DNA from: Gammaproteobacteria bacterium | GTDB taxonomy: Bacteria; Pseudomonadota; Gammaproteobacteria; Pseudomonadales; Azotimanducaceae | Assembly: GCA_026705345.1 (NCBI GenBank) | Contig: JAPPAV010000035.1 | Coordinates: 1 to 64,000 of the forward strand | DNA: 64,000 nt | Direction of reading: 5' to 3' | Part shown: piece by piece, positions 41,456 through 50,427 of the stretch | How the letters are laid out: every line of letters begins with the position of its first letter | Numbering within the stretch: position 1 is the stretch's first letter | Notes under the pieces: model-generated | Database searches by the model: none | The model's input: only the letters and a program-made list of their open reading frames with translations | Told to the model about the DNA's origin: nothing | Position numbers and translations under genes: made by a program

Positions 41456-43189
41456 TTACTCGTCTGTAATCTCGAAGATGAAGCGATTGCGCACGCCTGT
41501 GGTTTCAACCGGCTCGCCGTCGACCACCTTGGGTCTGTACTTGAACTTGCTGAGGGCATCGAGAGCGGCCTGGTCGAATACGCCGGGCGGCTCCGCCTCG
41601 ACAACCACGGGATCTAGCACGGCGCCCAATGCGGTTACGGAGAACTCGAGCAATACGCTACCCGCGATATCCGCTTCGAGCGCATCCGGCGGATAGATCG
41701 GCGCAACCTTGACGACGGGAAGCAAGGTTTCCTCGACGACGGGAACCGTCAACTCGGCGTTGACTACCTTAACGACGTTCCCCGGTGATGCAGATTCGAC
41801 GTCGGCTGTCGCACCTCCGGTGTCCCACTCCGCTTGCGGCAGCGGAAGGTTCGGCGGTGGCTTAGCCGACGGGTAGCGCGTCATCTCGGGAGTATCTCGG
41901 TCCGGGAGTTCGAAGTCGAAGCGGCGAACGATCCGGCCGGGTGGGTTCGCTGACCCGCCATCGGCGAGTTCGTGGTTGGACACGTACTCGCGGCGGGTGA
42001 GGGCACGCAGCACCGCGTCGTCGAACATCCCCGGCGGACTGCTATCGACCACGGCAGGACGAACGACGCTACCGTCGTCCGACACCGTGTACTCGACGAC
42101 GACGTGGCCCTCGACACCGTCGTTGATCGCCCGGCCAGGGTAGATGACCCGTGGCGCACGCCGGACCTCGCGGTCGCCGCCCAGGGCCTGTTCGCGGATG
42201 TTCGGCGCATCGACCTCCGGTTCGAGCGTCAAGGTCCGGAGCCCAGTGGAGTAGCCGCGCAACGACTGGACGGGCGGCGCTTCCTGCGCTTCGAACTCGA
42301 CGCTGGTGAACAGCAGCGCCACGCCCAGGCCGACGACAAGACCCCAGTACACGCCGCCGACATCAAGCTGACGTTCGCGGTTTCCGAGGAACCGCTGGAA
42401 ACGCATGACGACGCTGTTGCCAGCCAAGGCGGCGACGAGGGTGGGCTCCAGCTCCGCCCGCGCGGCACAGAGAACACCGTCCAGATAGTCCGCGCAGCTA
42501 GGCAGGATCTCCGCCGCCCGGTCGTCGCAACTCTGCTCCATGGCACTCGCATACTGCTGCCGCAGGACCGAGACCCAGGGCACGAACCAATACCAGCTCA
42601 ACACAAGCCCCAGGCCGAACAGACAAAGATCGTCGCGTCGCGCAAGATGGACAAATTCGTGGGCCAGCACGGCACGCACGGCGCGGGGTTCCCAGTCCTT
42701 GGCATCGGCCTGGAGGACGATCCGGTTGCCTGCCAAGGCCGACGAGCAGGAGTTGGGGCCGAAGTGCAACTGGTAAGGTCGCCGGAAAGCAAGTCGGCGC
42801 GCGACGACCTCCGCCTCCGCCGCGATGCGTGGATCGTCCACCTTCGGCAGGGCGGCAAGCTCGCGCCGGGTGTCCGCAAGGCGGAACACCGCACGCAGGG
42901 TAAGGACGACGGTACCGGTGGCCCACACCGCCACCAGCCACACGGGGATCGGCACGCTTCCCGCCAGCGACATGAGCGTCAGCACCTCGAAGGGCGCGGT
43001 CCAGTGCCAGCCGCTGGTCAAGGCAAGCACGAACGGCAGTGCGGTCAGCACCAAGCCCGCGACCAGCGTGTAGGCGCGCCGGGTTACCGGGTTGCTTCGG
43101 AACGCCACGAACGCGAACGCGCTCAACAGCGCGGAGCACAGGACGAGCTGAACGATCCAGCGGGCGTCGATGTGCACGACATCGGTCAT
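41456..43189 (-). CDS. BlaR1-like M56 metallopeptidase with two TonB C-terminal domains
   Basis: A 577-residue membrane protein. The first 300 residues are an M56 (BlaR1/MecR1) peptidase with four membrane helices and the zinc motif HEFVH (about 195), followed by RRDD and ASAMEQSCDDRA with the third ligand. There is no penicillin-binding sensor. Instead the periplasmic part contains two TonB C-terminal domains (about 330-420 and 490-575). It follows the BlaI-like repressor gene closely, so the pair may form a sensor in which peptidase activation inactivates the repressor. The TonB domains replace the usual sensor. Confidence 0.88.
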   Translation of the reverse strand: MTDVVHIDARWIVQLVLCSALLSAFAFVAFRSNPVTRRAYTLVAGLVLTALPFVLALTSGWHWTAPFEVLTLMSLAGSVPIPVWLVAVWATGTVVLTLRAVFRLADTRRELAALPKVDDPRIAAEAEVVARRLAFRRPYQLHFGPNSCSSALAGNRIVLQADAKDWEPRAVRAVLAHEFVHLARRDDLCLFGLGLVLSWYWFVPWVSVLRQQYASAMEQSCDDRAAEILPSCADYLDGVLCAARAELEPTLVAALAGNSVVMRFQRFLGNRERQLDVGGVYWGLVVGLGVALLFTSVEFEAQEAPPVQSLRGYSTGLRTLTLEPEVDAPNIREQALGGDREVRRAPRVIYPGRAINDGVEGHVVVEYTVSDDGSVVRPAVVDSSPPGMFDDAVLRALTRREYVSNHELADGGSANPPGRIVRRFDFELPDRDTPEMTRYPSAKPPPNLPLPQAEWDTGGATADVESASPGNVVKVVNAELTVPVVEETLLPVVKVAPIYPPDALEADIAGSVLLEFSVTALGAVLDPVVVEAEPPGVFDQAALDALSKFKYRPKVVDGEPVETTGVRNRFIFEITDE

Positions 43190-43191
43190 GA

Positions 43192-43566
43192 CTAGGGGGC
43201 TTTGAGCTTCTCGAGGGTGGCCCGAATCCTGGCCAACTCTTCCTCGGTAAGGTTGCGCTCGTTACCGAGGAGTCCCACCACCGCGTCGGCCGCGGAGCCG
43301 TCGAAGAACGTGTTGACTACCCGTTGCAGGGCGCTACGCCGCGCCCGGTTGCGCGCCAGCACCGGCCTGTAGACATAGCGGGTACCGTCTTCGCGATAGG
43401 AAGCGTGACCCTTGTCCAGCAGTTTGCGCATGAGTGCGCGGACGGCCGAGTAGCTCGGCGCATTGGGGAGGGCGCGACGCACCTCGCCGACGGATGCTTC
43501 TCCCTGTTCGTAGAGGACATCCATGATCTGGCGCTCGCGGCGCGTTAGGTGCACGTGATCATCCAT
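43192..43566 (-). CDS. BlaI/MecI/CopY family repressor
   Basis: A 124-residue winged-helix repressor. LTRRERQIMDVLYEQGEASVGEVRRALPNAPSYSAVRALMRKLLDKGHASYREDGTRYVYRP is the complete DNA-binding domain of the BlaI family, and the C-terminal part is the dimerisation region. It represses its own operon until cleaved by the cognate BlaR1-type peptidase, which is the next gene, three bases away. A palindromic operator lies just upstream of its start. Confidence 0.93.
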   Translation of the reverse strand: MDDHVHLTRRERQIMDVLYEQGEASVGEVRRALPNAPSYSAVRALMRKLLDKGHASYREDGTRYVYRPVLARNRARRSALQRVVNTFFDGSAADAVVGLLGNERNLTEEELARIRATLEKLKAP

Positions 43567-43574
43567 GGATAGTT

Positions 43575-43610
43575 GCTAATTTTGCAGCAGTAACATGCTG
43601 CTTATTTAGC
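43575..43610. promoter_or_regulatory. Candidate BlaI-type operator palindrome
   Basis: A 36-base imperfect palindrome with outer arms GCTAA and TTAGC and inner arms GCAGCA and TGCTGC around GTAACA. It lies 9 bases upstream of the repressor start and fits an autoregulated operator. The family member that binds it is inferred from position only. Confidence 0.65.
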
Positions 43611-43632
43611 ACTCGATGAAACCGGAACGAAA

Positions 43633-43665
43633 GCCCCTTGTTAGACGGATTTGCTCTAAGGGGGC
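43633..43665 (-). terminator. Candidate rho-independent terminator after aceE
   Basis: In the aceE reading direction a stem of GCCCCCTTAGA against TCTAACAAGGGGC with a nine-base loop is followed by TTTCGTT. It separates aceE from the BlaI-like gene. Confidence 0.6.
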
Positions 43666-43696
43666 GTTTGTTTAGATGGAAAAATAGAGGTGTCCC

Positions 43697-46372
43697 TCAA
43701 TCCGGTATCGCCTTGTCGCGATCCAGACCGGTCGAGGCGGCGTAGTCCATCGCGTCCTTGACCGTCCCCTTGTTGGCCTGCGCGAGCGTCGACAAGGCCG
43801 AGAACACGATCCATTCCTTCGAGACCTCGAAGTAGCCCCGTAGCGCCTCCCGGGACTCCGACAGGCCGTAGCCGTCGGTGCCGAGTACGGTGTAGGCGCC
43901 CGGAAACCAGCGGGCGATCAGGAGCGGTAGCGCCTTCATGTAGTCCGATGCGGCCACGAACACCCCGTTCTCGCCTTCGAGCAGGGTTTGCACGTAGGGA
44001 CTTTCATCCGAACCGCCGGCGGCGAGCATCTGCGCCCGTTCCGCCGCCACGCCCTGTCGCGCGAGTTCCGTATAGCTCGTCACGCTCCAGACGTTCACGC
44101 GCTTGCCCATGGCCCGCAACGTCGCAGCCGCCGCGAGGACCTCGGTCATGATGGCGCCGCTGCCGAGCAGGTTCACCGACGCCCGCACCGAATGCTCGAG
44201 CGCATACATGCCGCGCACGATGCCGTCTTCCGCGCCGTCCGGCATGGGCGGCATGACGTAGTTCTGGTTGGTCAGCGTCAGGTAGTAGAAGACGTCCTCC
44301 CCGGCTTCGTACATGCGGCGGATGCCGTCCCGGACGATGACGGCGAGTTCGAACGCGAACGCCGGATCGTAGCTCACCAGGTTCGGCACGGTGGACGCCA
44401 TCAGGTGCGAATGCCCGTCCTGATGCTGCACGCCTTCCCCGTTCAGCGTGGTGCGCCCCGACGTGCCACCTAGGAGAAAGCCCTTGCACATCATGTCGCC
44501 GCAGGACCAGATCATGTCGCCGACGCGCTGGAAGCCGAAGATCGAATAGAAGATGTAGAAAGGCACCATCGGCAGGCCGTAGTTCGCGTACGCAGTCCCG
44601 GCGGCCAGGAACGACGCGATGGCGCCGGTTTCGCAGATGCCCTCCTGGAGAATCTGGCCGTCCTCCGCCTCCCGGTACGGCGCAATGGTCCCGGCATCCA
44701 CGGGCTTGTAGTGCTGGCCCGCAGGGGAATAGATACCGGCTTGGGGAAACAGCCCGTCCATGCCGAATGTGCGCGCCTCGTCGGGCACGATGGGCACGAT
44801 GTACTTGCCGATACTCTTCTCGCGCAGGAGCTTCTGCAACATCCGCACCATGGCCATGGTGGTCGAGACCGCACGACCGCGAGACCCGTTGAGCATCTCC
44901 TGGAAAAATTCCAGCGGCGGCGGCGACATGGTCGGGCAGCTCACTTCACGCTTCGGAATCGGCCCGCCCAATGCGTCCCGGCGGGCCTTCATATAGCGCA
45001 CCTCCTCGCTCTCGTCCGGCGGGCGGTAGAACTCGGCGCGCTCGATCGCGTCGCCTTCGAGCGGGATTCGCAGGCGCTCGGCGAGCGCCAGTCGTTCCGA
45101 CGGATTGAGGTGCTTCTTCTGGTGCACCGTGTTGCGGCCCTCGATCTCCGGCCCCAGGCCGTAGCCCTTCACGGTCTTGAGAAGCAGCACGACGGGTTTG
45201 CCGGTGACCTCCTCCGCCTCCTTGAAGGCCGCGAAGATCTTCTTGTGGTCGTGCCCGCCGCGCTTGATGGAGCGGATCTCCTCGTCCGTGAGCGCGCTCA
45301 TCAGATCCTTCAACGGCTGGTTGTTCTCGACCCAGTGCTCGCGCACGACGTCGCCGGGCGAGACCGTGTACATCTGGTAGTCGCCGTCCACGGCCTGCTC
45401 CATGCGGGTCTGGAGGATGCCTTCGACGTCCCGCTGCAGAAGGACGTCCCAGCCGCTGCCCCAGATCACCTTGATGACGTGCCAGTCGGCGCCGCGGAAC
45501 GCCCGTTCCAACTCCTGGATGATCTTGCCGTTGCCGCGCACCGGGCCATCCAGGCGCTGCAGGTTGCAGTTCACCGCGAGGACGATGTTGTCGAGTTGCT
45601 CCCGGGCGGCGATGGCGATGGTGCCGAGCACCTCCGGTTCGTCCGACTCGCCATCGCCGATGAAAGCCCAGATCTTGCCGCCGTTGTCCGCCTTCAGACC
45701 CCGGTGTTCCAGGTACTTGGCAAAGCGCGCCTGGTAGATCGCGCTCGGCGTCGACAAGCCCATGCTGGCGCACGGCATCTGCCAGAAGTGCGGCAGCCGG
45801 CGCGGATGCGGGTAGGACGGCAGTCCCCCGCCCTTGGCCAACTCCCGGCGGAAGTTCTTGAGTTCCGTCTCCGTCAACCGGCCTTCAAGGAATGCGCGGG
45901 CATAGATGCCGGGGGCCGTGTGCGCCTGGAAGTGGACCTGGTCGCCGCCATAGTGCTCGCTTCGGGCTCGGAAGACGTGGTTGAGGCCCACCTCCATCAT
46001 CGTCGACGCCGAGAGATAGGTGGCGATGTGGCCCCCGACGCCGGAGCCGCTGTCGTAGGCCTGCAGAACCATCGCGGCGGCGTTCCAGCGCAGGATGTCC
46101 TCGATGCGGCTCTCCAGCTCGATATCCCCGGGGTAGGGGGGCTGGTCGGTCAAGGGGATGGTGTTCTTGTAGGGCGTGTTGAGCGCCGCGTCGGTGAGCA
46201 CGATGCCCTTCTGGGAGAGTTCGTGCTGCAGGCGCGCAAGCAGGGCCTTGGCATCGTCGCTGCCGCGCTCGTCGAGAACGCCGGCCAAGGCCTCGATCCA
46301 TTCCTGCTGCTCGAGTTCCCAGTCGGCGGAGGACTCCATCAACTGCGGTTCCGCCAAAGTCCTGATTCCCAT
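43697..46372 (-). CDS. aceE: Pyruvate dehydrogenase E1 component, homodimeric type
   Basis: An 891-residue E1p, the usual length of AceE. The thiamine diphosphate motif begins at GDGESDEPEVLG near residue 236 and ends at NCN near 265. WIEALAGVL and HFWQMPCASMGLSTPSAIYQARF are diagnostic of the family. It decarboxylates pyruvate and passes the acetyl group to lipoyl-AceF in the cytosol. aceF and lpd are not adjacent, which differs from most operons. It is followed by a terminator and is divergent from the PQQ dehydrogenase gene. Confidence 0.96.
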   Translation of the reverse strand: MGIRTLAEPQLMESSADWELEQQEWIEALAGVLDERGSDDAKALLARLQHELSQKGIVLTDAALNTPYKNTIPLTDQPPYPGDIELESRIEDILRWNAAAMVLQAYDSGSGVGGHIATYLSASTMMEVGLNHVFRARSEHYGGDQVHFQAHTAPGIYARAFLEGRLTETELKNFRRELAKGGGLPSYPHPRRLPHFWQMPCASMGLSTPSAIYQARFAKYLEHRGLKADNGGKIWAFIGDGESDEPEVLGTIAIAAREQLDNIVLAVNCNLQRLDGPVRGNGKIIQELERAFRGADWHVIKVIWGSGWDVLLQRDVEGILQTRMEQAVDGDYQMYTVSPGDVVREHWVENNQPLKDLMSALTDEEIRSIKRGGHDHKKIFAAFKEAEEVTGKPVVLLLKTVKGYGLGPEIEGRNTVHQKKHLNPSERLALAERLRIPLEGDAIERAEFYRPPDESEEVRYMKARRDALGGPIPKREVSCPTMSPPPLEFFQEMLNGSRGRAVSTTMAMVRMLQKLLREKSIGKYIVPIVPDEARTFGMDGLFPQAGIYSPAGQHYKPVDAGTIAPYREAEDGQILQEGICETGAIASFLAAGTAYANYGLPMVPFYIFYSIFGFQRVGDMIWSCGDMMCKGFLLGGTSGRTTLNGEGVQHQDGHSHLMASTVPNLVSYDPAFAFELAVIVRDGIRRMYEAGEDVFYYLTLTNQNYVMPPMPDGAEDGIVRGMYALEHSVRASVNLLGSGAIMTEVLAAAATLRAMGKRVNVWSVTSYTELARQGVAAERAQMLAAGGSDESPYVQTLLEGENGVFVAASDYMKALPLLIARWFPGAYTVLGTDGYGLSESREALRGYFEVSKEWIVFSALSTLAQANKGTVKDAMDYAASTGLDRDKAIPD

Positions 46373-46451
46373 ACCTGTCCGACGTCACGAGAATACCGGC
46401 ATTGGCGGGTAGGTTGTATGCTTCGGCGGTCTTCTGGCTTGGGGTGGGCAA

Positions 46452-48668
46452 GTGCGGGTAGAAAAACAAATGATCGGGCGGTTGGCCGTCCTGGCGGTGA
46501 TCGCGGGCCTCGCGGGTTGTGGGCCGACGCCCGCCGAGAAGGCGGCGGCGCGGGTCGAAGCCATCCGAACCGCGACCGCGTCCGTTGCGTCGGACCGCAT
46601 CGAGGCGGCCGACGCGGAACCGGGCAACTGGCTCGCCCACGGTCGCACCTACGACGAGCAACGACACAGTCCGCTCGCAGGCATCAACGCCGAGAACGTA
46701 GCCGATTTACGGCTGGCCTGGCATTGGGACACCGGGGACACCCGCGGTCTGGAGGCAACGCCCATCGTGGTAGACGGCGTCCTCTTCACCACCGGCACCT
46801 GGAGCCGCGTCTACGCCAACGACGGCCGCACCGGTGAACTCATCTGGCAATACGACCCCGAGGTGCCCAAGGCCTGGGGAAAATACGCCTGCTGCGACGT
46901 CGTCAACCGCGGTGTGGCGGTTTGGAAAGGCCGGGTGTTCGTCGGCACCCTCGACGGCCGCCTCGTCGCCCTCGACGCCGGAACCGGCGAGGTGGTCTGG
47001 GAAACGCTGACCATCGATCCCGATCGCCCCTACACCATCACCGGCGCCCCGCGGGTCGTGAACGATCTTGTCGTCATTGGCAACGGCGGCGGCGAATACG
47101 GCGTGCGCGGCTACGTCACCGCCTACGACTGGGAGACGGGCGAGGAGCGCTGGCGGTTCTGGACCGTCCCGGGAGACCCGTCGGAACCTTTCGAAAACCC
47201 CGCCATGGAACTCGCAGCCGAGACCTGGAGCGGCGGCAACTGGTGGGAGATCGGCGGCGGCGGCACCGTCTGGGACTCGATGGCGTTCGACCCCGAACTC
47301 AACCTGCTCTACGTCGGCGTCGGCAACGGCACGCCCTGGAACCGGGACCTGCGCAGTCCCGGCGGCGGCGACAACCTGTTCCTCGCTTCCATCGTCGCCC
47401 TCAATGCCGACGACGGAACACTAGCTTGGTATTACCAAACGACACCCGGCGAGACTTGGGATTACACCGCGACCCAGCAAATGATACTTGCCGACATCGA
47501 AGTCGCCGGTAGCACGCGCAAGGTCATTATGCAGGCACCCAAGAACGGGTTCTTCTACGTGCTGGACCGGACCAACGGCGAGTTCATCTCCGCCGAGCCC
47601 TACGTGCCCGTCAACTGGGCTACCCACATCGACTACGAGACCGGCCGGCCGGTCGAGATTCCCGAAGCGCGCCATCCCGAGGGTACGGCCTTGGTCTTTC
47701 CGTCCGCCCACGGCGGCCACAACTGGCATCCGATGGCCTACAACCCCGCCACGGGCTACGTCTACATCCCCGCCATCGAGATGGCCTTCCCCTACGCCAA
47801 GAAGCCCGACTTCGAATACCTGCCCGGCGCCTTCAACTCCGGCATCGACCTGACTCCCCTGTTGCCCCCCAGGACCGTCGAGGCGCGCGCCGCCATGTTC
47901 GAGTCGATGAAGGGCCACCTCGCGGCGTGGGATCCCATCGCGCAGAAGGAAGCCTGGCGCGTGCAGCATCCGAGCACGTGGAACGGCGGCGTGCTGACCA
48001 CCGCCGGGAACCTCGTCTTCCAGGGCCGATCCGATGGCTATTTCGCGGCCTATGCCGCCGACACCGGGGAACTCAAGTGGGAAACGCCCGTGCACACGGG
48101 AATCATCGCCGCCCCGGTCAGCTACGCCATCGACGGCGAGCAGTACGTCGCAGTCATTGCGGGTTGGGGAGGATCGTTCACGCTATTCACCGGCGCACCG
48201 CGGCACCGGGGCAACGTCCTCTCCGAGGGACGCCTGCTGGCATTCAAGCTTGGCGGCGAAGCCCAGTTGCCGGAACCCGACGTCACGTACGTGAACATCC
48301 CCCAACCGCCTGAGATGGAACTCAGCGAAGCCGAACTCGCCCAAGGCGAGATGCTCTACCACACCTGGTGTTCGTCCTGCCACGGCTCCGACGTCCACTC
48401 CGGAAGCTCCGTGCCCGACCTGAAGTACCTGCCCGCCGCCGCCCACTCGCGCTGGAACGTCATCGTCCGCGAGGGCGCCTACGAAACCGTCGGCATGCCG
48501 GGCTTCAAGGAAATACTCAGCGAAGAGCAGTCACGCCTCGTCCACGGCTACGTCGTAAACCGCGCCAAGGCCGCGATCGCCGAATGTCAGAGCGACTACC
48601 CGGAACAGTACCCGGAGGTGTTTGGCACAGCTTGTACGAAGCGGGTGGTTGCCGCCACCGTCCCGTAG
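46452..48668 (+). CDS. PQQ-dependent alcohol dehydrogenase with cytochrome c domain
   Basis: A 738-residue periplasmic quinohemoprotein with a lipobox (VIAGLAGC). The eight-bladed PQQ propeller contains the vicinal disulfide KYACCDVVNRG near residue 145 and the family stretches SGGNWWEIGGGGTVWD near 260 and WNGGVLTTAGNLVFQG. The C-terminal cytochrome domain has one heme site WCSSCHGSD near residue 640. Such enzymes oxidise alcohols and pass electrons to the respiratory chain. The segment ALNADDG has Asn where relatives often show ALDADTG. The GTG at 46452 or ATG at 46470 could be the start. No PQQ synthesis genes are near. Confidence 0.9.
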   Translation: MRVEKQMIGRLAVLAVIAGLAGCGPTPAEKAAARVEAIRTATASVASDRIEAADAEPGNWLAHGRTYDEQRHSPLAGINAENVADLRLAWHWDTGDTRGLEATPIVVDGVLFTTGTWSRVYANDGRTGELIWQYDPEVPKAWGKYACCDVVNRGVAVWKGRVFVGTLDGRLVALDAGTGEVVWETLTIDPDRPYTITGAPRVVNDLVVIGNGGGEYGVRGYVTAYDWETGEERWRFWTVPGDPSEPFENPAMELAAETWSGGNWWEIGGGGTVWDSMAFDPELNLLYVGVGNGTPWNRDLRSPGGGDNLFLASIVALNADDGTLAWYYQTTPGETWDYTATQQMILADIEVAGSTRKVIMQAPKNGFFYVLDRTNGEFISAEPYVPVNWATHIDYETGRPVEIPEARHPEGTALVFPSAHGGHNWHPMAYNPATGYVYIPAIEMAFPYAKKPDFEYLPGAFNSGIDLTPLLPPRTVEARAAMFESMKGHLAAWDPIAQKEAWRVQHPSTWNGGVLTTAGNLVFQGRSDGYFAAYAADTGELKWETPVHTGIIAAPVSYAIDGEQYVAVIAGWGGSFTLFTGAPRHRGNVLSEGRLLAFKLGGEAQLPEPDVTYVNIPQPPEMELSEAELAQGEMLYHTWCSSCHGSDVHSGSSVPDLKYLPAAAHSRWNVIVREGAYETVGMPGFKEILSEEQSRLVHGYVVNRAKAAIAECQSDYPEQYPEVFGTACTKRVVAATVP

Positions 48669-48749
48669 CCCACCCACAGTCGGCCCACGACCATGGGAAC
48701 ACAAGCGGACTAGCACCGATACTCGTCCACTTGTGTACGATTGCCCTCG

Positions 48750-49589
48750 ATGGCGGGACGAGACTGGAGCCGAGCGGAGGTGGAAGCCGCTGTTCAGGAC
48801 TACCTGGACATGCTTGCGCTCGAACGATCCGGCAAGACGTACACGAAGAAAGACCACAATCGGGTGCTGCGCCTGCAGCTGCAAGGCCGGTCCCACGGCT
48901 CGGTCGAATTCAAACACCAGAACATCAGCGCTGTTCTCGCCGGCATGGGGCTCCCCTACATCGACGGCTACAAACCGCGGGGCAACGTGCAAGCCTTGCT
49001 GCGCGAGGTGGTTGGCGAACGCGTCTCGCCACTAATCGACAATTGACTCGCGAGGTCTCGGCTCCGCAGGAGACGTTGACCGTGACCGATATCCTATCCA
49101 TTCAGGTCGAGCCGCCTAGGAACAGATTGGCCGTGGCAGAGGAGCCCGCCGAGTACGTCATCTCGAGCCGCAGCCCGAAGCCGTTCGACTACGTCCAACA
49201 AGAAGCCGCGAACAAATCCCTCGGTGATGCCGGCGAGAGTCTCATCATGGTCTACGGAGAAGACCCGGCTTCAACGGGCCGGCAAGGATCATCTGGCGCG
49301 TAACGTCGAGCAGGTGTCCAAGACGATCGGGGACCACCTCGGTTACGACATCCACTCATACGAAGCGACCGGTCGGGACCGCTTCGTCGAAGTGAAGACC
49401 ACCCGCTACGGGAAACGCACGCCGTTCTACATCAGCGCCGGCGAGATTCGGTTCTCCAAGGCCAATAGCGACGCCTACCAGCTCTACCGGGTCTTCGAGT
49501 TCCGCGAACGCCCAAAGCTGTTTACCCTACCGGGCGATGTCGAAGGGCATGTGACGTTGCGAGCCACCAACTACCGGGCGCATTTTTGA
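48750..49589 (+). pseudogene. Frameshifted DUF3883 protein gene
   Basis: Three reading-frame pieces of one gene. Piece 1 (48750-49046) encodes MAGRDWSRAEVEAAVQDYLDML and FKHQNISAVLAGMGLPYIDGYKP, the N-terminus I know from DUF3883 proteins. Piece 2 (about 49060-49255, another frame) encodes FDYVQQEAANKSLGDAGE. Piece 3 (about 49255-49589, first frame again) encodes KTRLQRAGKDHLARNVEQVS and FVEVKTTRYGKRTPFYIS, the DUF3883 nuclease-like end. Two shifts (near 49040 and 49255) separate them, so the product is broken unless these are assembly errors. Related proteins occur with restriction and defence systems. Confidence 0.75.
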
Positions 49590-49611
49590 CTCACAAGCCA
49601 GTGGCACCTCA

Positions 49612-50076
49612 TCAGGACCTGAGCCCAGCAAGAATCGCCTGTGCAGTGCTGTTCGGTGTTGCGAAGGGATTGACCACTCGCACATCTCCAAGTGCTTGAC
49701 CGTGTTGGAGGTCTTCCGTTAGGAGCGCGATACAGCCGCTAGACTGCGCGGCCGCGACGATCAAGGCATCCCACCACGACAGCAGGTACCGTTGCTGGTT
49801 GACCCACGCGCGTTCCATGATGGCCAGATCAATCGCAATCGGTTGCCACGATGCAAGGTCGCGCACAATCTCCCGCGCTTCCCGATCAGCCGTCGGCGGT
49901 TGCACCTTTCGAGTGAGCGTGACAAAGAGCTCCTGAAGCACCTGATAGCTGACGCGGGCCGCCCGCTCGTGCACCAACGTACTCAGCCACTCGTCCGCCC
50001 GCGATTGTTTGGCCGGATCAGTACTGTCGTGCCGGTAGACCAGGACGTTCGTGTCAACGAAGACCGGGGCGGTCAT
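49612..50076 (-). CDS. PIN-domain ribonuclease toxin, VapC type
   Basis: A 154-residue PIN protein. The acidic residues are in FVDTNVLVY (Asp near 8), VLQELF (Glu near 49), LSWWDALIVAAA (Asp near 103) and LLTEDLQHG (Asp near 121). VapC toxins cleave RNA, often tRNA. Its start is 23 bases inside the upstream antitoxin gene, as is usual for toxin-antitoxin operons. It follows the broken DUF3883 gene on the other strand. Confidence 0.88.
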   Translation of the reverse strand: MTAPVFVDTNVLVYRHDSTDPAKQSRADEWLSTLVHERAARVSYQVLQELFVTLTRKVQPPTADREAREIVRDLASWQPIAIDLAIMERAWVNQQRYLLSWWDALIVAAAQSSGCIALLTEDLQHGQALGDVRVVNPFATPNSTAQAILAGLRS

Positions 50077-50296
50077 GCAATTCGTCCCGGGTGGGCTTAC
50101 GGTCTTCGACCCAGGTCAGTTCCCGGGGGGCTCTCGAGAAGAAGCGTTCCATCGCCGCGTCGTAGGCATCCTCTCGCCGGCGCATGCCTTCAAGCACGTC
50201 GGCAAGCCATTTGGACACGCTATGATCCTGTTCGGCCGCCCGGACTCTCACCCAGCGCGCGACGTCGTCAGGCAACGCTACGGTTATGTTTCTCAT
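50054..50296 (-). CDS. RHH (CopG-like) antitoxin
   Basis: An 80-residue protein with a ribbon-helix-helix start MRNITVALPDDVARWVRVRAAEQDHSVSKWLADVLEGM. The C-terminal part would bind the PIN toxin, whose gene overlaps its end by 23 bases. Such antitoxins repress their own promoter and neutralise the toxin. The start ATG at 50296 gives the expected length. Tandem short repeats lie upstream. Confidence 0.85.
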   Translation of the reverse strand: MRNITVALPDDVARWVRVRAAEQDHSVSKWLADVLEGMRRREDAYDAAMERFFSRAPRELTWVEDRKPTRDELHDRPGLR

Positions 50297-50345
50297 ATCA
50301 CGAAAATAGTGATTCACGAACTTCGTGTCAATCTCAAGCCATCTC

Positions 50346-50405
50346 GCGCATTGAGGACACACACGCGTGGCGCATTGAGGATGGCGCATTGAGGACACAC
50401 ACGCG
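50346..50405. repeat. Short tandem repeat upstream of the antitoxin gene
   Basis: GCGCATTGAGGA occurs at 50346, 50370 and 50384. The first and third copies extend to GCGCATTGAGGACACACACGCG (22 bases). It lies between the antitoxin start and the end of the next gene and could be an operator or a slippage product. Confidence 0.7.
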
Positions 50406-50427
50406 AACCGTTCTGACAGGGCCGCTG

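Noticed and set aside
44711-46837. Long open frame on the plus strand opposite aceE
   Set aside because: It is antisense to a clear aceE gene with strong homology motifs, and its protein is low in recognisable motifs and rich in Arg and His as expected of an antisense frame.
50346-50405. Possible CRISPR array
   Set aside because: Only two to three copies with no regular spacers of similar length and no cas genes nearby.
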